64,000 bases of DNA from Paraphysoderma sedebokerense (GCA_025602915.1 JAHLJZ010000045.1:1-64000); one strand, 5' to 3'; numbered from the stretch's first letter, positions 33,378-45,512 are shown. The notes: a model not told the origin generated them from the letters alone. Numbers and translations: made by a program.

Positions 33378-34815
33378 ATGCAGGTTATGCTTCGCTTGCA
33401 AATCATTTCTTTGTTAGCGTACTTTATACTGTTACCTCGGTGTTTAGCAGTCAAAGTCCCACCTGTCGTAGGGTATAGCCCAATTGCAAGACCCACCAAT
33501 GTTTCTTCAGGGCAAATTACTAATCAAGATATTGTTGCAGCGGATGCGGAATTTGTTAGAAAGGCTCAATTGATTGCACTTGTCAGCAGCATTTCAAATT
33601 GTCCTACGGTAGAAATAAAGGACTGGACAGGGTGCATTCGTTGTAAGTTCAATTGGTTCTTACTATTTTAAAACTGTAGCTTACCATTTCAATAGGTAGG
33701 CAATACGGCAAGTCAATTGAAAGTACTGACAAACACTTGAATCGGACTGGAAAAAGTGAATACCCTCCTGGATTCGAATATGTCACTTTCATTCACATGC
33801 AGCGTCAAGAGCAGTACAATTCTGGCTTCATTGCACTTCAGCATTCAGTACAAGATGCAACGACCAAAGCTCTCCATCCACTAGCGAAAACAATAATAAT
33901 TGCAATGCCAGGATCAACTTCAAATGCGGACTGGATCGATAATTGGAGACTGTGGTCGACCGATTTGAATTTACCGGGTTGGAATGGTGCTATTGTTCAC
34001 GCAGGATTCATGTCGGGATTTCGCAAAATTTGGGGTCAGGTCAAAGGAGCAGTTCGGCGTCTGAGCGAAATGTATCCTGACTACAGTATTATCGTCACGG
34101 GGCACTCAAGGTGAATTATCTAATTTATCATCCATTGATGACGGGCTGCATTGGCAGAATATTAATATTATATGACTATTGTAGAGCTGCGCCCATATCA
34201 GTACTCACAGCTTTATTTCTTATCGAGGAGTTGAAACCGCCGCTTGCTAAAATAGAAGCGTATGTATTCGTATGGTGTATCTTCTTGGAACTCTCCATGA
34301 GTTAACGAGATATAACCAGGTGGCCGATTGGAAGCCCTCGATTTGTAAACCTCAAGTTCAACCAAATTCTATTGCAAAAAAAAATTCAAGTATTCAGTAT
34401 TCAAAATGAAGGTAACTCTTATCGACCACGCACACCATCTGGATTTCTCACTGACATCATCTCACTAGGCGATCCTGTAGCAAATCTTCCTCCGGCGTGG
34501 TGGGGTTTCCATCGCGTTCCCCGCGAAGTTCTGGTGACAAGGCGGTCATTAGATTTGAAAACAGGGAAAGAGCTTCCGCCATACATTCGGTCCTCGCGTG
34601 CAAAAACCTATATCTGCTACGACTTATTTGGCCTCGAGGATCCGCGATGTATTGATCAACTTTCAAAGGAAGAAGATTTTGACAAGCATTTGCGGTTCAG
34701 AGGGTGGGGAGTCTTTGGGGATGTGTTTTTCGGATATGGGACCTATCAATGCAATGTTCCAACCTGGACAGATAAATTGCGAAAAATCCTCAATGAAACC
34801 GGTGACTTTGTTTAG
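33378..34815 (+). CDS. Secreted class 3 lipase-like protein
   Basis: An alpha/beta-hydrolase of the fungal class 3 lipase family. Four exons (33378-33642, 33696-34110, 34185-34274, 34320-34815) give 421 residues; the 45 bp last intron is the least certain join. Residues 1-23 form a signal peptide (LQIISLLAYFILLPRCLA). Family marks are IIIAMPGSTSNADWIDNW (the oxyanion region), VHAGFMSGFRKI, the nucleophile elbow VTGHSRAAP (Ser about 226), IGSPRFVNLKF, LGDPVANLPP with the probable catalytic Asp, and a GFHRV region with the probable His. The usual elbow is GHSLGGA; here Leu-Gly-Gly is Arg-Ala-Ala because an intron lies at the Arg codon. Substrate is unknown. Confidence 0.85.
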
Positions 34816-35484
34816 AAATTTTTCACACCAACTAATCATGTAAGATCGCCCAATGATTATATTGCAGGCCAGACTTCATCTACTTAGTGGCAAATTAAAG
34901 CTAATAATCAAGAGAATTTTGGAAACCGAATGGCACTGGTTTAAAAGCCCCTTTATAACCAATTATAATCGCATAACATAAAAGTCAGAAACATAAAAGT
35001 TAGATCTTAATATAGAATGAACATTCGTTTACAGCCATAATAAATAATCATATAATTTGGCCATCTATTTTTTGAGTTTCAAGGGAAATAGTGCTTCGCG
35101 AGACCGTTGACTTTGTTGTGATTCGCAACTACAAGCAGATTTAGCATATTTAATTCGACATATTCTTACACCAACGGCGATGTGATAAATTTTGCACATT
35201 TGTAATCATCAATCAACAGCATCTGCGGATAGATCAACACCACAACATATCTAACTCTTTGCCTTGAACGAAAAATTGATTTATTTATCAAGAGTATTGC
35301 CGAATTATGTGACAAGCTTATAATTATAATACACATTAGGCGTAGGGTATCGATGATTGCGTCATTATCCATTATTTAACTTAACCTCCCGCTGAATTTT
35401 ACAAAATCAATTCAATCGCACGAAAAACTGAGTCCGAGTTCTTCCACCAGATGAGAAAGCGAATGAATTATAGATAGCTTGAAC
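34816..35484. other. Convergent intergenic region
   Basis: A 669 bp AT-rich gap between converging genes. No coding frame with support, RNA gene or repeat is seen. Confidence 0.5.
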
Positions 35485-36708
35485 CTATTCCATATCTCTT
35501 GATGACTGCCTCGGTAATTTACGATAGGATAGGCTCAGCTTTTCACTCCGATCTGATGAAGCCAAATGAGTTGATGACTTTAAACTGGGATCGAAGCGCG
35601 GCAGTATATTATTCTGTTTCCGGTCAGTTTCGTACTGCTGGCAAACCAGGGTTCTTCTCTTCAATTTAGCTATATTATTCTCCAATAACCGTTTTTCTAG
35701 TTCAAGATGGTTGACATAGTTGTCAACATTGATCGTGATAAGCCCAGACGAAACAGGCGGCGGCTGTGAGGCTGCTAATGACAGGTAATTACTTGTATTT
35801 GCCTGTCTACTAGCAATCGATTTCCGTCGATGTGATTTTGGTGGGATGTAAGGACCTTTCGACGAAGATTTGGAAGACGAAGCATTAGGAGACCTAGAAC
35901 GGTTCGATGGCTCAGGAGAAGGCGGCGGTGAGGGCAGATTAGTTGATGAATAGGACTTTGATTTGGTGAATTGAAACTGCGTGATTGTCGAACCAGCACT
36001 GTCTGATGAATGATTAGAAGCCGACGACGATGAGCTTGCCCGCTTCAATCGTTTTACATTGTGATGCGCCGAAGCCGCGCTGCTACAAGACGATCGTGAG
36101 TTTGATAGAGAATTCGACGACATAGTCACAACGGATACAGCTTTTGATGGCAAAGCAGGCGAAGGTGGTGGAGAAGGTAAGGAGGCCGTTAACGGCAGGC
36201 TCTGTTGCAAATGAGATATCACTCGTTTCACGTTCTCCAACCAAGTCTTCAAGTCTGCCGATGATTTGGCTTCGAGATGAACTGATTTCATTGGAACGAC
36301 AACTCGTTTCGAAGGATTGTTCGGATATTTTGTGAGCATAACGGCCGGTGGAAAGCGGAGCTGTTCTGATGGGGAGTGATTGGAAATTTCCATGACCCAT
36401 TTATGGCCAGGAAATGAAGAAGTGACACGGACATGAGAGTGCGGAGTCAATTTGAACAGCGTTCGGATATCTTTTTTCTTGACATTTCGAGTCGCAGAGC
36501 CTTTGGTGGATGTAACTGAACCATCTAATGCGAGTGTGAAGTGATATTGTTTCCATTTTTTAGTATTTAGGAATCTAGATTTTGTAAGCAAGTTCAGTGG
36601 CGTATCCGGTATAACAGTGGTATTTTCTGGCGAAGACATTATTGAAAAGGCAATGTTGCCCTTACGTCGGAGTTCTGGCGGAACGAACGGTAATCCAGAA
36701 GATTGCAT
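35485..36708 (-). CDS. PH-domain protein with Ser-rich linker and coiled coil
   Basis: A single-exon protein of 407 residues, starting at the ATG at 36708. Residues about 40-165 read as a pleckstrin-homology domain: a strand-rich N-terminal part (TKSRFLNTKKWKQYHFTLAL), a central variable loop, KWVMEIS, and the C-terminal helix with the invariant Trp in SSADLKTWLENVKRVISHL. A long Ser/Pro-rich linker with two LPSPPPSP repeats follows, and a short coiled coil (LELEKRLLENNIAKLKRR) sits near the C-terminus. A membrane or phosphoinositide adaptor role is inferred; no catalytic domain is present. The exact family is not recognised. Confidence 0.7.
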   Translation of the reverse strand: MQSSGLPFVPPELRRKGNIAFSIMSSPENTTVIPDTPLNLLTKSRFLNTKKWKQYHFTLALDGSVTSTKGSATRNVKKKDIRTLFKLTPHSHVRVTSSFPGHKWVMEISNHSPSEQLRFPPAVMLTKYPNNPSKRVVVPMKSVHLEAKSSADLKTWLENVKRVISHLQQSLPLTASLPSPPPSPALPSKAVSVVTMSSNSLSNSRSSCSSAASAHHNVKRLKRASSSSSASNHSSDSAGSTITQFQFTKSKSYSSTNLPSPPPSPEPSNRSRSPNASSSKSSSKGPYIPPKSHRRKSIASRQANTSNYLSLAASQPPPVSSGLITINVDNYVNHLELEKRLLENNIAKLKRRTLVCQQYETDRKQNNILPRFDPSLKSSTHLASSDRSEKLSLSYRKLPRQSSRDME

Positions 36709-37030
36709 GTTTTTTAATAACAAAAACTCAGAAAATCATTAACCAACAACTTGTGAAGATGAGAGCTTGAACCGAAAAAATTCATTGCATTCAACCTTTT
36801 GGGCTAGAAATTAGCTAGTTTTGCTCACTGTTTATCCAATCAATATGGACGGTAGATCAGGATGTATTTAAGCACGAATCGGCATGTATTGTGTTTCAAG
36901 TTAAGGACCCAAAGCGAACAATTCTCCAATAACAACTCGGGTATCAAATCAACATGATGCCCGGATATCATAAGGCCCCATATTCGGCAATGCCTCTGCA
37001 AGTGTTACTTAAGCTACTGGCCGGGGTAAT
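36709..37030. other. Intergenic region
   Basis: A 322 bp gap upstream of the PH-domain gene and downstream of the microprotein gene, both on the minus strand. It should hold the PH gene's promoter. Confidence 0.4.
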
Positions 37031-37383
37031 TTACTTCCGCTCCTTATCAGCCGCTACCTCTTTATCTGCCCACAAGGAGAAGGAATGAGTAGTTAAGTAC
37101 AAGCACGATTAACTTTGTAGAACAGAAAGCTTACCTATTCCTTTGCTGATAGAGTTTCTGTCAGTTCGAAAAAATATATTTGAGGAAGTTTTCTTCTGAT
37201 ACACCGCCTGCGAAGGTTTAAAATTGGATACATATTGAATCATTAGCTTCGTTTTGTTTTCATTACCCATGACTTTCCTCGCTTTTTGATCCGGCTGTTC
37301 CGTTCCAATTTTATCGTACTTACCGCATCAGGTTTCAAACTTGCAAGCTCTGCCTCCAACACTTCTTTTTCTTCGTTCTTCAT
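37031..37383 (-). CDS. ASDURF-like prefoldin-type microprotein
   Basis: A 55-residue protein spread over three short exons: 37383-37324, 37207-37135 and 37065-37031, with consistent phases and good splice ends (GTAAGT, GTAAGC; TTCGCAG, GGGCAG). The product has an acidic helical start (EEKEVLEAELASLKPD) and the block AVYQKKTSSNIFFRTDRNSI. This block matches the core of human ASDURF, a prefoldin-like subunit of the PAQosome co-chaperone encoded upstream of ASNSD1 (VYRQQQNSNIFFLADR). The human protein is 96 residues with a longer second helix; here the second helix is reduced. It sits between the PH-domain gene and NMD3 on the same strand. The identification rests on one conserved block, so it is good but not certain. 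Confidence 0.6.
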
Positions 37384-37626
37384 TCAAGTTACAAATGTTG
37401 TAATATTTCCAATTGGAGACGATCATAAAAATATCAAACGATTTATGTCAATTTCACCAATTACGATTGGAGACGATGGGAGCATGGATTACCATCTTTG
37501 TTCCCTTTTCCATTTTTTCACTGCGTGACTATGCTTTCGCAGCATCATCAGAGTTTTATTAGTTAGTTGAGTACACTTATCATGTGAAGATCACGTGAGA
37601 CTAATTTATTATGAAACCGCTGAAAA

Positions 37627-39523
37627 TTATTCCATCATGACATCCCCATGCCCATCCTGATTTCCTACAACTTCTTCATCGTCTGGTCCATCATCATTCA
37701 AGGTTAGATCGTCCAATAACTCTTCCAGGGACACTTCTGGGAAATCTTGGTCTTCATCATCTTGATCCATAGCTCCTTGTTGCATTCCTGCCAGTCTCTG
37801 CTCTTCCTGTCGTTTTAGAACTTCAGTATTCTTGTATAAGTTCACGCTACTTCTAAGTTCTGTGTCTTCTTCCAAATCACGCAAGAAAGCCTCATAATCA
37901 TTCTCAATTTTAGCTTGTTCTTTGGCATTATTGTTCAGAGCGGACTCATCCGTATCAGCAGCCAGAGATTTCAGTTTCCATTTTCGGGGTTTGTTTGCTT
38001 TTCGACGATCCGGATAGGATTTCTTCACCAATATCTACACATTCAAACGTTATTCTCAATCATATAGAAGACGATGTTGGGAGCAAAGGAATGTAAACGT
38101 ACGACTTCGTTAAGATTGTTCACATCCACATCTTCAAAATGTTCATTGTTAAAATTTGCTCGGGACAAATCATACCCCAGAACAGTATCTCCGACCTTCA
38201 GGATATTACCTAAATGGCTGCGAGTCGCAAATACGGCGTCGTCGGACATTCTGCCAACCTGGACATCACACAACAGCCATTTCCCTCGCTGAACGTGAGA
38301 GGGCTCAATGTCAATGACGTAAAATTGAGTCAAATTGGATGCTGTGGAGAGGGCGTGGATAGGTTGACGATAATATACGGTGGTAGAGAGATCGGCGACG
38401 GCCAACGTATTAGGGTCGAGAAGTTGGATGTGATTACTGATGCGTGTGCATAATACGATTTGACTGAATCCGGATCGAAAAGTTGATTAGGCAATGAATA
38501 AAACTCCACGAGAATAAATTAAATGTACCTTATGTTTCCTAGACTTCTTGCAACTTTTTTCGGCAGGCAAACCAAATCATCTTTGCAGATGGGGACTATT
38601 TCAACGCTGTAGGTAAATTTGTAATTGCTCGTATTGTTGTGAATATCGGTACTAATAAGCTGTTCAGAGCTTTTACTTTTGCAAGGAACTACATTTTGTA
38701 AGAATTCGAGCATTTTGATTGCATGATTTCGATTGGCGTAATAAAAATCAATTCCGTCCCGGGCGGTTTTAATATTCACAGTATCTTTATGAGCGTTATG
38801 TTTAAGAATTAACTGCTCGAGAAAGAAGAAAGTTCGCTTGTGATTGACCTAGAATGTTGGAGATAACTGTCAATTTCACTGTAGACGGTTGTTAAGTCAG
38901 AAAGGTTACAGACTTTTTGTCGCACTTGGACTGAGGCCTTCCATGTGTTCTTAGCCATAATCCTCATGCAGTCTTCACACTGCTGTGTGCACACAACGTA
39001 CTCGACAACAAATACTTGTTGAATGACCGTCGAAGCAAACACCTAAATCTATATTGAGCATCGGTTCCATTTGTTAAGGAGAACGCATATGACAACCTAC
39101 CTCTTTTTGAATTGTCAATTTGACCTTGATTCTCCGACTATGTGGTTCAGTCCATATAAATCCAGCGTCAACTAATCTCACTTTGCTCAATCCCTTCAAC
39201 TTCTTTAGACACAGCGCCAGCAATTCTCTGCTTTCGAGTTGCGCCACTACCCATGAGTTTGGCGGTTGAAGATATCGTTCACAATTTTTGCAAAAATGAA
39301 CGGTAGAAGATTTTGGAATTCCTTCTGTTATGTCAACTTCATTCCTTATACAATTGATACACATAGCCGACGGATTCGGCGGGATTGGAATGCCGCATGA
39401 GCAGCAAAGGCTGTTGAAAAGTTAAAAGAACGATTAATGCGAGCTTTATAAGAAGCGACAATGCCACATGCACACATACATGGTCTGCTCCGTCAAATTA
39501 GTTGGAGAGAATGCGGTAGACAT
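37627..39523 (-). CDS. NMD3: 60S ribosomal export adaptor Nmd3
   Basis: Binds the pre-60S subunit and brings the exportin Crm1. Six exons (39523-39480, 39410-39101, 39042-38914, 38848-38529, 38463-38103, 38034-37627) give 523 residues. The N-terminal zinc-binding Cys pairs are CCSCG, MCINC and FCKNC, followed by ERYLQPPNSWVVAQLESREL and KVRLVDAGFIWTEPHS. Further blocks are QQVFVVEYVV, FFFLEQLILKHNAHKDTV, DGIDFYYANRNHA, YSVEIVPICKDDLVCLP, SNHIQLLDPNTLAVADL and VGDTVLGYDLSRANFN. The C-terminus has a basic NLS-like stretch (DRRKANKPRKWKLKSL) and a Leu-rich acidic segment that likely serves as the Crm1 export signal (VSLEELLDDLTLND). Confidence 0.96.
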
Positions 39524-39971
39524 TTTCAAATTAGGGAAATTGGCGGATTGGATTATGAATCGAAAGAAATGTGACTAATTGCCGGTTTAATTCCCCAGTC
39601 ACCTGACCGTTGTTACCTGGAGATTTGACTTGCAAGAATGCGCGAGCTGGATGAATAACCGCCGGGAATGCAATTCTCTTGCTGTAATTCTTAACTGCAG
39701 CAGAATCAGATCGTCTTGACTAAAATACATATGTTGTTGATTCACTAACACTGCAATTACCAATTGGATTGCGCATCTGCTTTGGGACGAGGGAACGAGT
39801 GAGTGAGTCAGAGAAAGAGAAGCAGAGTGGGTGAACGAGTGAACGCGTGAACGGTGGGAATCCTTTGGCTTTCTTCCTTTCGCTTCCACATTGAAACCTT
39901 CCCTCGTTCCTCCCTTGCTCAATCTCACATCACTACGTCTCTGATTAGACTCTCTTCCTGCACAGCATACT
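39524..39971. promoter_or_regulatory. Divergent promoter region, NMD3 / Tyr-Gly-rich gene
   Basis: A 448 bp gap between start codons on opposite strands. It includes a purine-rich GAGTGAGT/GAACGAGTGAAC run near 39797-39845. I claim no defined binding site. Confidence 0.4.
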
Positions 39972-41040
39972 ATGATATCCGCAGAGACACAAATGGTTCA
40001 AGCTGCCTCAACGTCTTCTCACTCGGCCAAACATTCGGGCAAGTCGTCCCCAAAGCCTAGTCCCAAGCAGGTGCCCGCTTCTTCATCTGTGGATTCGGAT
40101 CTCGTCAAGCAAGTCACTCAAGCCGTTCTCGTCGAAGTTTCAAATCTCATCAAGTACGATCTCATTCCCACCATCACGCAACAGGTCTTGAAGCAATTCA
40201 AGGATTTGCACGAGCAGACTAGGACTGTAGTGGCCGAAAGCATAGCGAGCGCCTTATCAGATCACACATTCAACGCTTCAAATGCCGCAGTCAGCAAAAG
40301 CGCAGCAGCAGATATCCAATCTCCTCCAAGTCATGACCAAAGAAAGACAAGAACTGGCGGAAAGCAGAAAAGCAAATCTGTTACTCCAGAACCAGAGAAT
40401 AACGATCAGAACCGTGAAACCGTCCATTCTCCTGATGTAAAAACTGGATCAAATGATGCGACAACGGCAGCCGAAAAAGAGAATGTTGCATCCTCTCCCC
40501 AATCCAAACCTCGGCGACAACGTCGAAATCGTCGCTCTAATATCAAATCAGAACTTGAACATACAGATTCGAGCCAATCGGTCAACTCTCCTGTGATCAA
40601 CGATGAAAATGAAATAAAAGTTCAAGCAGAAAGAGACGATGAGGGTGATACGGATCAATATCCTGATCAGGATCAGAAGCAAGAAGTGGCGTCCGAACCG
40701 GCTCACGCAGACAACGGTCGTCCTCGGCGCTCAGCAAATCCCAGATATGGTTATTACAACCGTTATAACAGAGGCAGGGGCTATTACAGTGGATATAATC
40801 GAGGAAGATCGTATTATGGTGACAACTACAACAGCGGATACTATTCTGGATATGGATATAATGCTTACACAAAACGAGGGCGTGGTTACAGGGTTAGTTA
40901 CAACGTTCACTCTATTGGGATCGCAATGTGTTTTTCTATCGCTGTTCTAATTTTATACCTTTTAGAGCTCCTCAACTCCAGGTAAATCCAGTGCTAAACG
41001 GAGGGGTGGCGACGCTGCTGAAGCAATGGGTGAAGATTGA
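39972..41040 (+). CDS. Tyr/Gly/Arg-rich low-complexity protein
   Basis: I do not recognise the family. Two exons (39972-40892 and 40966-41040) give 331 residues. The first 35 residues are Ser/Lys/Pro-rich. Residues about 40-95 look helical (DLVKQVTQAVLVEVSNLIKY). A charged, disordered middle follows with a basic patch (KPRRQRRNRRS), and then a stretch rich in Tyr, Gly, Asn and Arg with repeats such as YNRGRGYY, YNRGRSYY and SGYYSGYGYN. RGG/YG composition of this kind is typical of RNA-binding or condensate-forming proteins, so an RNA-related role is inferred only from composition. The frame reads through the donor for about 30 codons, so intron retention would give a hydrophobic tail. Confidence 0.7.
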
Positions 41041-41570
41041 TATGTTATTTCATAGCGGAAATACAGCGAGATCTGTGATTGTTTATATGGGAAACTTGTG
41101 TCCGAGTGTTTCTAGATTGTATTGCTTTCCCTGAGATCGTAACGATCATTGTGGAAAACTTCAGCACACCAATTTGACTTCAGCTGTTCCTGCGGCGTGT
41201 AGAGGTGTTGCGCTTTGTTCTTTGTTAAAGATAGAACGGATGTTCTGAACGTCGATTGACTTGTTAATAATATGTATACATTCGACCATGTAACTTAATG
41301 TGTGTGGCATGGCTAGATTAGAGGTGTGCCATGATGCAGCAAGACGACTGTGAAAGAATCATCCGTTGCATAAGGCAAACTGATACTCTATTTCCAAATG
41401 TCCAAAGCCATTAATGACATACAGATCGGATTTAGATACACCCGCAGAGTTATGCTCACTATCAGCTGGTTCACACGTGGTTCACCACGTTCACTGGAGT
41501 ATGTCTAAAAATCCCTCTCCTTGACGGCCGAGATTTTTAAGGTCAACTCTTTATCACAAAAATATACAAA
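41041..41570. other. Intergenic region
   Basis: A 530 bp gap between genes on the same strand, containing the NDUFB2-like promoter. Nothing else is recognised. Confidence 0.45.
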
Positions 41571-42136
41571 ATGGCTGGGGGTCCAAGAGCTACCGGTGGA
41601 AATTCTTACTTATTCAGAATGCCTCATGTCTCAACTCCGCACAAAGTTGCTGCCAAGTTCTGCGGTGCAGTTATGTGGTTTTGGATGATGTATAGAGCAA
41701 AGCAGGTCCGTCATGAATTCTTCATCTATTTGCGGTTTAGTGATGCTCAGAGAACTGGGAGAATCCGAATGAGGAAAGGCAGCGTTAAACTGGATTTCCT
41801 TTTATTGTTTTCGCTACCCTGCTTTCGTTGTATCACCATCACTGACCTTATATACCTTATGATCGGTTCTTGCTTTTTATTAAATAGGATATGCCTCATC
41901 TACTGGTACAAGTTGAAATTCATTTTTAATTTATTTTAATTCTGAATATTTCGCCTCTTTTCCTTCTTTTATGTGCTGCAGAAGAAAACTGCGGAACATT
42001 TATAAAGTCCAATACTGACTGTCACTTTGCTTCCTCCTGTTTTGTTTATTGGCTGACAAAATAGGGATGGCATCATCCTTGGGAACATGGTCATGACCAT
42101 GAACATGATAATCATAACGATAAAAGTCATCATTAA
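41571..42136 (+). CDS. Complex I subunit NDUFB2-like, His-rich tail
   Basis: A single-pass accessory subunit of the membrane arm of mitochondrial complex I. Two exons (41571-41705 and 42065-42136) are separated by a 359 bp intron and encode 68 residues. The N-terminus MAGGPRATGG recalls the AGGG name of this subunit, and the membrane segment AAKFCGAVMWFWMMYRAKQ matches the family's GLMWFWILWRF segment. Exon 2 encodes GWHHPWEHGHDHEHDNHND and ends SHH, a very His/Asp-rich tail. Reading straight through the donor gives an unrelated hydrophobic sequence, so splicing is the better model. Confidence 0.75.
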
Positions 42137-44616
42137 ACTTATCCGCTTCTTTGGCGTTGGTCCAAAATCATTCGCTATTATCTCGACACATCTAATACTA
42201 CGCCTTGACTACATTTTACTTCACCACTGTCCCATTCGAGCGGTACTTGGAAAAAAGGTTGAACTGTTGATTGAAATGTATATGATTACGGTGGTACATT
42301 CTATGCTAAAATATTGTTGGAAATAAATGGGTGTAATTTTCCTGGAAGTTTGATGACTTATGGTTTCCCCTTATTACTTTCAAGTTTGAACGATCGATCA
42401 ATGGGTCTTACCGAATTTTGGTATATTCTATGGCTGTCATGGACATATCATTAACTACGCCATTTTCACAGTCAGTCGGTATCCCCCATCCCAGAATCCA
42501 TGAAGCTGGCTTCACTTTGAAGGAACATCTCTGTTATTGGAAATCCAAAATTATCAACAAATATGTTGATTAGGCTTGTCGGCTGCCGATATTAATGCTA
42601 TATAGTTCAGGTCTCTGTGATTGAACTGGAGATCGGCTCATCTTTACAATTCAGCTGTGTAGGCTTGTGATTTACCATTGGCTGGGACTTTTTTCTTCTC
42701 CTGCGTCCACGCGCACACTTTCCCTCTTTGAATGGGCTTCTACGATTGAAATTTTCAATTCAACTAAGCTCTGAATTATTTTTTTTCAATTTTTCGTGTC
42801 GAGTCTTGTCAATCCGATTACAATGGTGACATTCATGTCCAACGTAGTATGAATATATGTGAAGTGCTTATTATTTGATTGAGGTTCCACTATTCACATG
42901 TCACAATTAATAATGACCATAAAGAAAAGCCATTTCCACATTTTTTTATATTCAATATTCAGATATCGATTGCTGGATGATTTGTATGACTTGTTTTGTT
43001 ACCTTTTTCAACTGGAGCTCAGCGATTCGCCAATTGCGTGGCAACTTCGAGACGAAACGATGGCATGCTAGTCATTCTCTCTCTGTATTTTCTTCGGTTC
43101 ATTTTTTATTTTAAGCATTAAGCAGCAATTCTATTGATTTGATTTCAAGGGGGGTTCTCTCCACCACTCTAGAGCCTGACTTTCATCCTTTACACCACCA
43201 GCATCGTTTTCATTTTCATTCTCGCACATAAGGGATGAAAGTCTGGGCTTGGAAAGCAGAAATGTCACTACTAACTTCCACTCGATACTGAAAACCGAAA
43301 CTGCGGGTTTCACAGAACTGAAAGGTACACTGTCGTGAAGAATCACTGAAAGTAATAAGGAAGATCTCGACAATAAAGATCACCTTAGGAAAGACTGTGG
43401 AGAGTTGAAGCAGGCATTACGCAGTGGTAGAGTTACCATTGTGGAAGGGAAATTATATCAAGTGAGACAGAGATGGAAGTTTTGCTTTTTACGTCATAGG
43501 CGATATATCGAAGAGTGAAGTTACTCGTTTCGGATATAATAGGTTGTATTATTTCAATACATAGTGATTAATATAAAATCATAGTCATAGAAGTTTGTCT
43601 ACTTGATGTATCCTCTTCTGAATCAGAGCTTAGGCGCAAGAGAATCAGAAAAAAATCGTGGGATCGTGAGTCACGTAAACTCAAAATATCGCAGGCATGA
43701 TTGTTACCTCCAACGAACGATACATTCGCCACTCCCCCCTCTCACTTGCCCTACAGTCCAGTGCTCCCCCTTGAACTTGATTCTTTAAGATAAGAATGCG
43801 TATAATTAGGAGAGTCAAAAAGTTTGTGTATATTACTGGATAATAGCTAAGAATTGCTGGGTCCATCACTGTGAGGCTACGATGTTCAAAATGTTGTGAA
43901 TAACGACAGTTTGGTGGAATAATATGTTAAATATCGACGATTTCTTTATGGTTTCTTACAATACTCCATGAGTGTTAATGCACCCATGGGTTACATAGGT
44001 TCTGCGAAAACATATTAGCCATTTCTGTTATGTGTCTTAATGGTGGTGTATTCTGGTATTTGAATTGATAACAAATCTATAAGTTCATTATTATTGTTTC
44101 GAGTTTCATAATTTATAAAGAGGGAAAGACGGAAAGAACAATGTCGGAATTATAACTTAAAAATCCTTGTGAATATGATTTTATTAATCATCATGTATTG
44201 AAAAAAATATAACAAGTTACTATATGCAAAACGAGTAACATCACACTTCCATATACATCGCTTGGGAATAAACCCATATATCATTCAGATAAGGAATCGA
44301 TCATCCAAGCATTCCTGTTTTACAACATTTAGTGGAGAACTGATCAAAGCCTAGTGAAAATGAATGATAAATTGGTAAACCTACTTTTGTCAATAATATT
44401 TCTAGAGAATCAGTATAAATGTTCACAAAGAGCGTCACCGCCCAGAACAAGGTGATAACAATACTATGAGCGTTGGTTCATCAAAAGACGGCTCACGCTG
44501 AGAATAGAAGAAAACGCAAAGATAAAAACATAAATAGCATTGATAGTGGATTCAAACATAACTTCAAACTTTCAACACCCAACCAAAGAAAAAGTGCATG
44601 TGGGGACAAGACAAAT

Positions 44617-44785
44617 CCCACACCCAGGATTCGGGAACATCCTGGGGATGTCCTCGAGAGAAATATATCTCCGGGATATCCTGGCAGGATATCACCGGGA
44701 CATCTCCTGAAGATATAGCCGGATACAGTACAGGATATCCTGAGAACTTTCTAGCGCAAAACATGTCCCTGGACATCGCAATGGT
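44617..44785 (+). repeat. Palindrome-rich inverted repeat, left arm
   Basis: This arm is built from degenerate copies of GGATATCC and GGGACATC words. The first 100 bp or so align with the reverse complement of 45513-45697: both begin CACACCCA, then ACATCCT, TCGAGAGAAAT, TATCTCCGGGAT, CTGGCAGGATATC and CCGGGACATC. The arms face each other about 0.75 kb apart, as terminal inverted repeats of a non-autonomous DNA element would. Confidence 0.7.
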
Positions 44786-45512
44786 GACATCCCCACCATA
44801 ATCGGGAAACCCATGGGATAGGAATAAGTTGTCTCTATAATATTATCAGATAAAACTCCTCGCGAGGTCTCGCAAGACATCGCGGTGATATCACAACGTC
44901 AGCATTCTTCATGAGATGACTGGAGGTTAAAAGGGTTTCTTAAGAACGATATATATAAGTTAAGAAATATATAATAATACAAAATGCATCATCTCGGCAT
45001 TATGTATCAACTGAAGGAAGTACACAAAAGAGAAGAAGTAAAAAGGAATAATCTAATTCATTGATATTTCACCTCTTTATCGCCAGTTAGGAATCGATCC
45101 CTCAAATAATGGTGATAATCGAGATGTGAGTGAATGATATAATAAACTGCTCATCCTGGTCGCGAGAGGCGCAGGAAGAAATAAAGGTGCTATAAGCAGT
45201 TTATGTTATGAAGGAAACATTGATGTATAATCCTTCTCTGCCATCATGTTGATACAACTTAGCCGGACATACCATAAAACCTGATCATTCAATAACATAA
45301 GTAGCTTATATCAATTATATGTCTCCTGCGGTATGATTTATTTTTAGAACCATTTATTGCCTACAATTGTTAGGTTAATGCCAATTATGGCTTTTGAACG
45401 ATTTTGAGCAATGGAAAGCTTCGGCTCTCAATGTCATTTCGCTTAAATGTGGGGCATTATCAGGCATCTTAATCAGATATCTACGTTTGAAACTATGTTG
45501 CAGACCTGCTGT

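Noticed and set aside
37286-37528. Plus-strand open frame over the ASDURF-like gene
   Set aside because: No similarity, and the opposite strand has spliced coding sequence that explains it.
43131-43373. Minus-strand frame of 80 codons in the gene-poor region
   Set aside because: It begins with a non-ATG codon, has no family similarity and no good splice signals.
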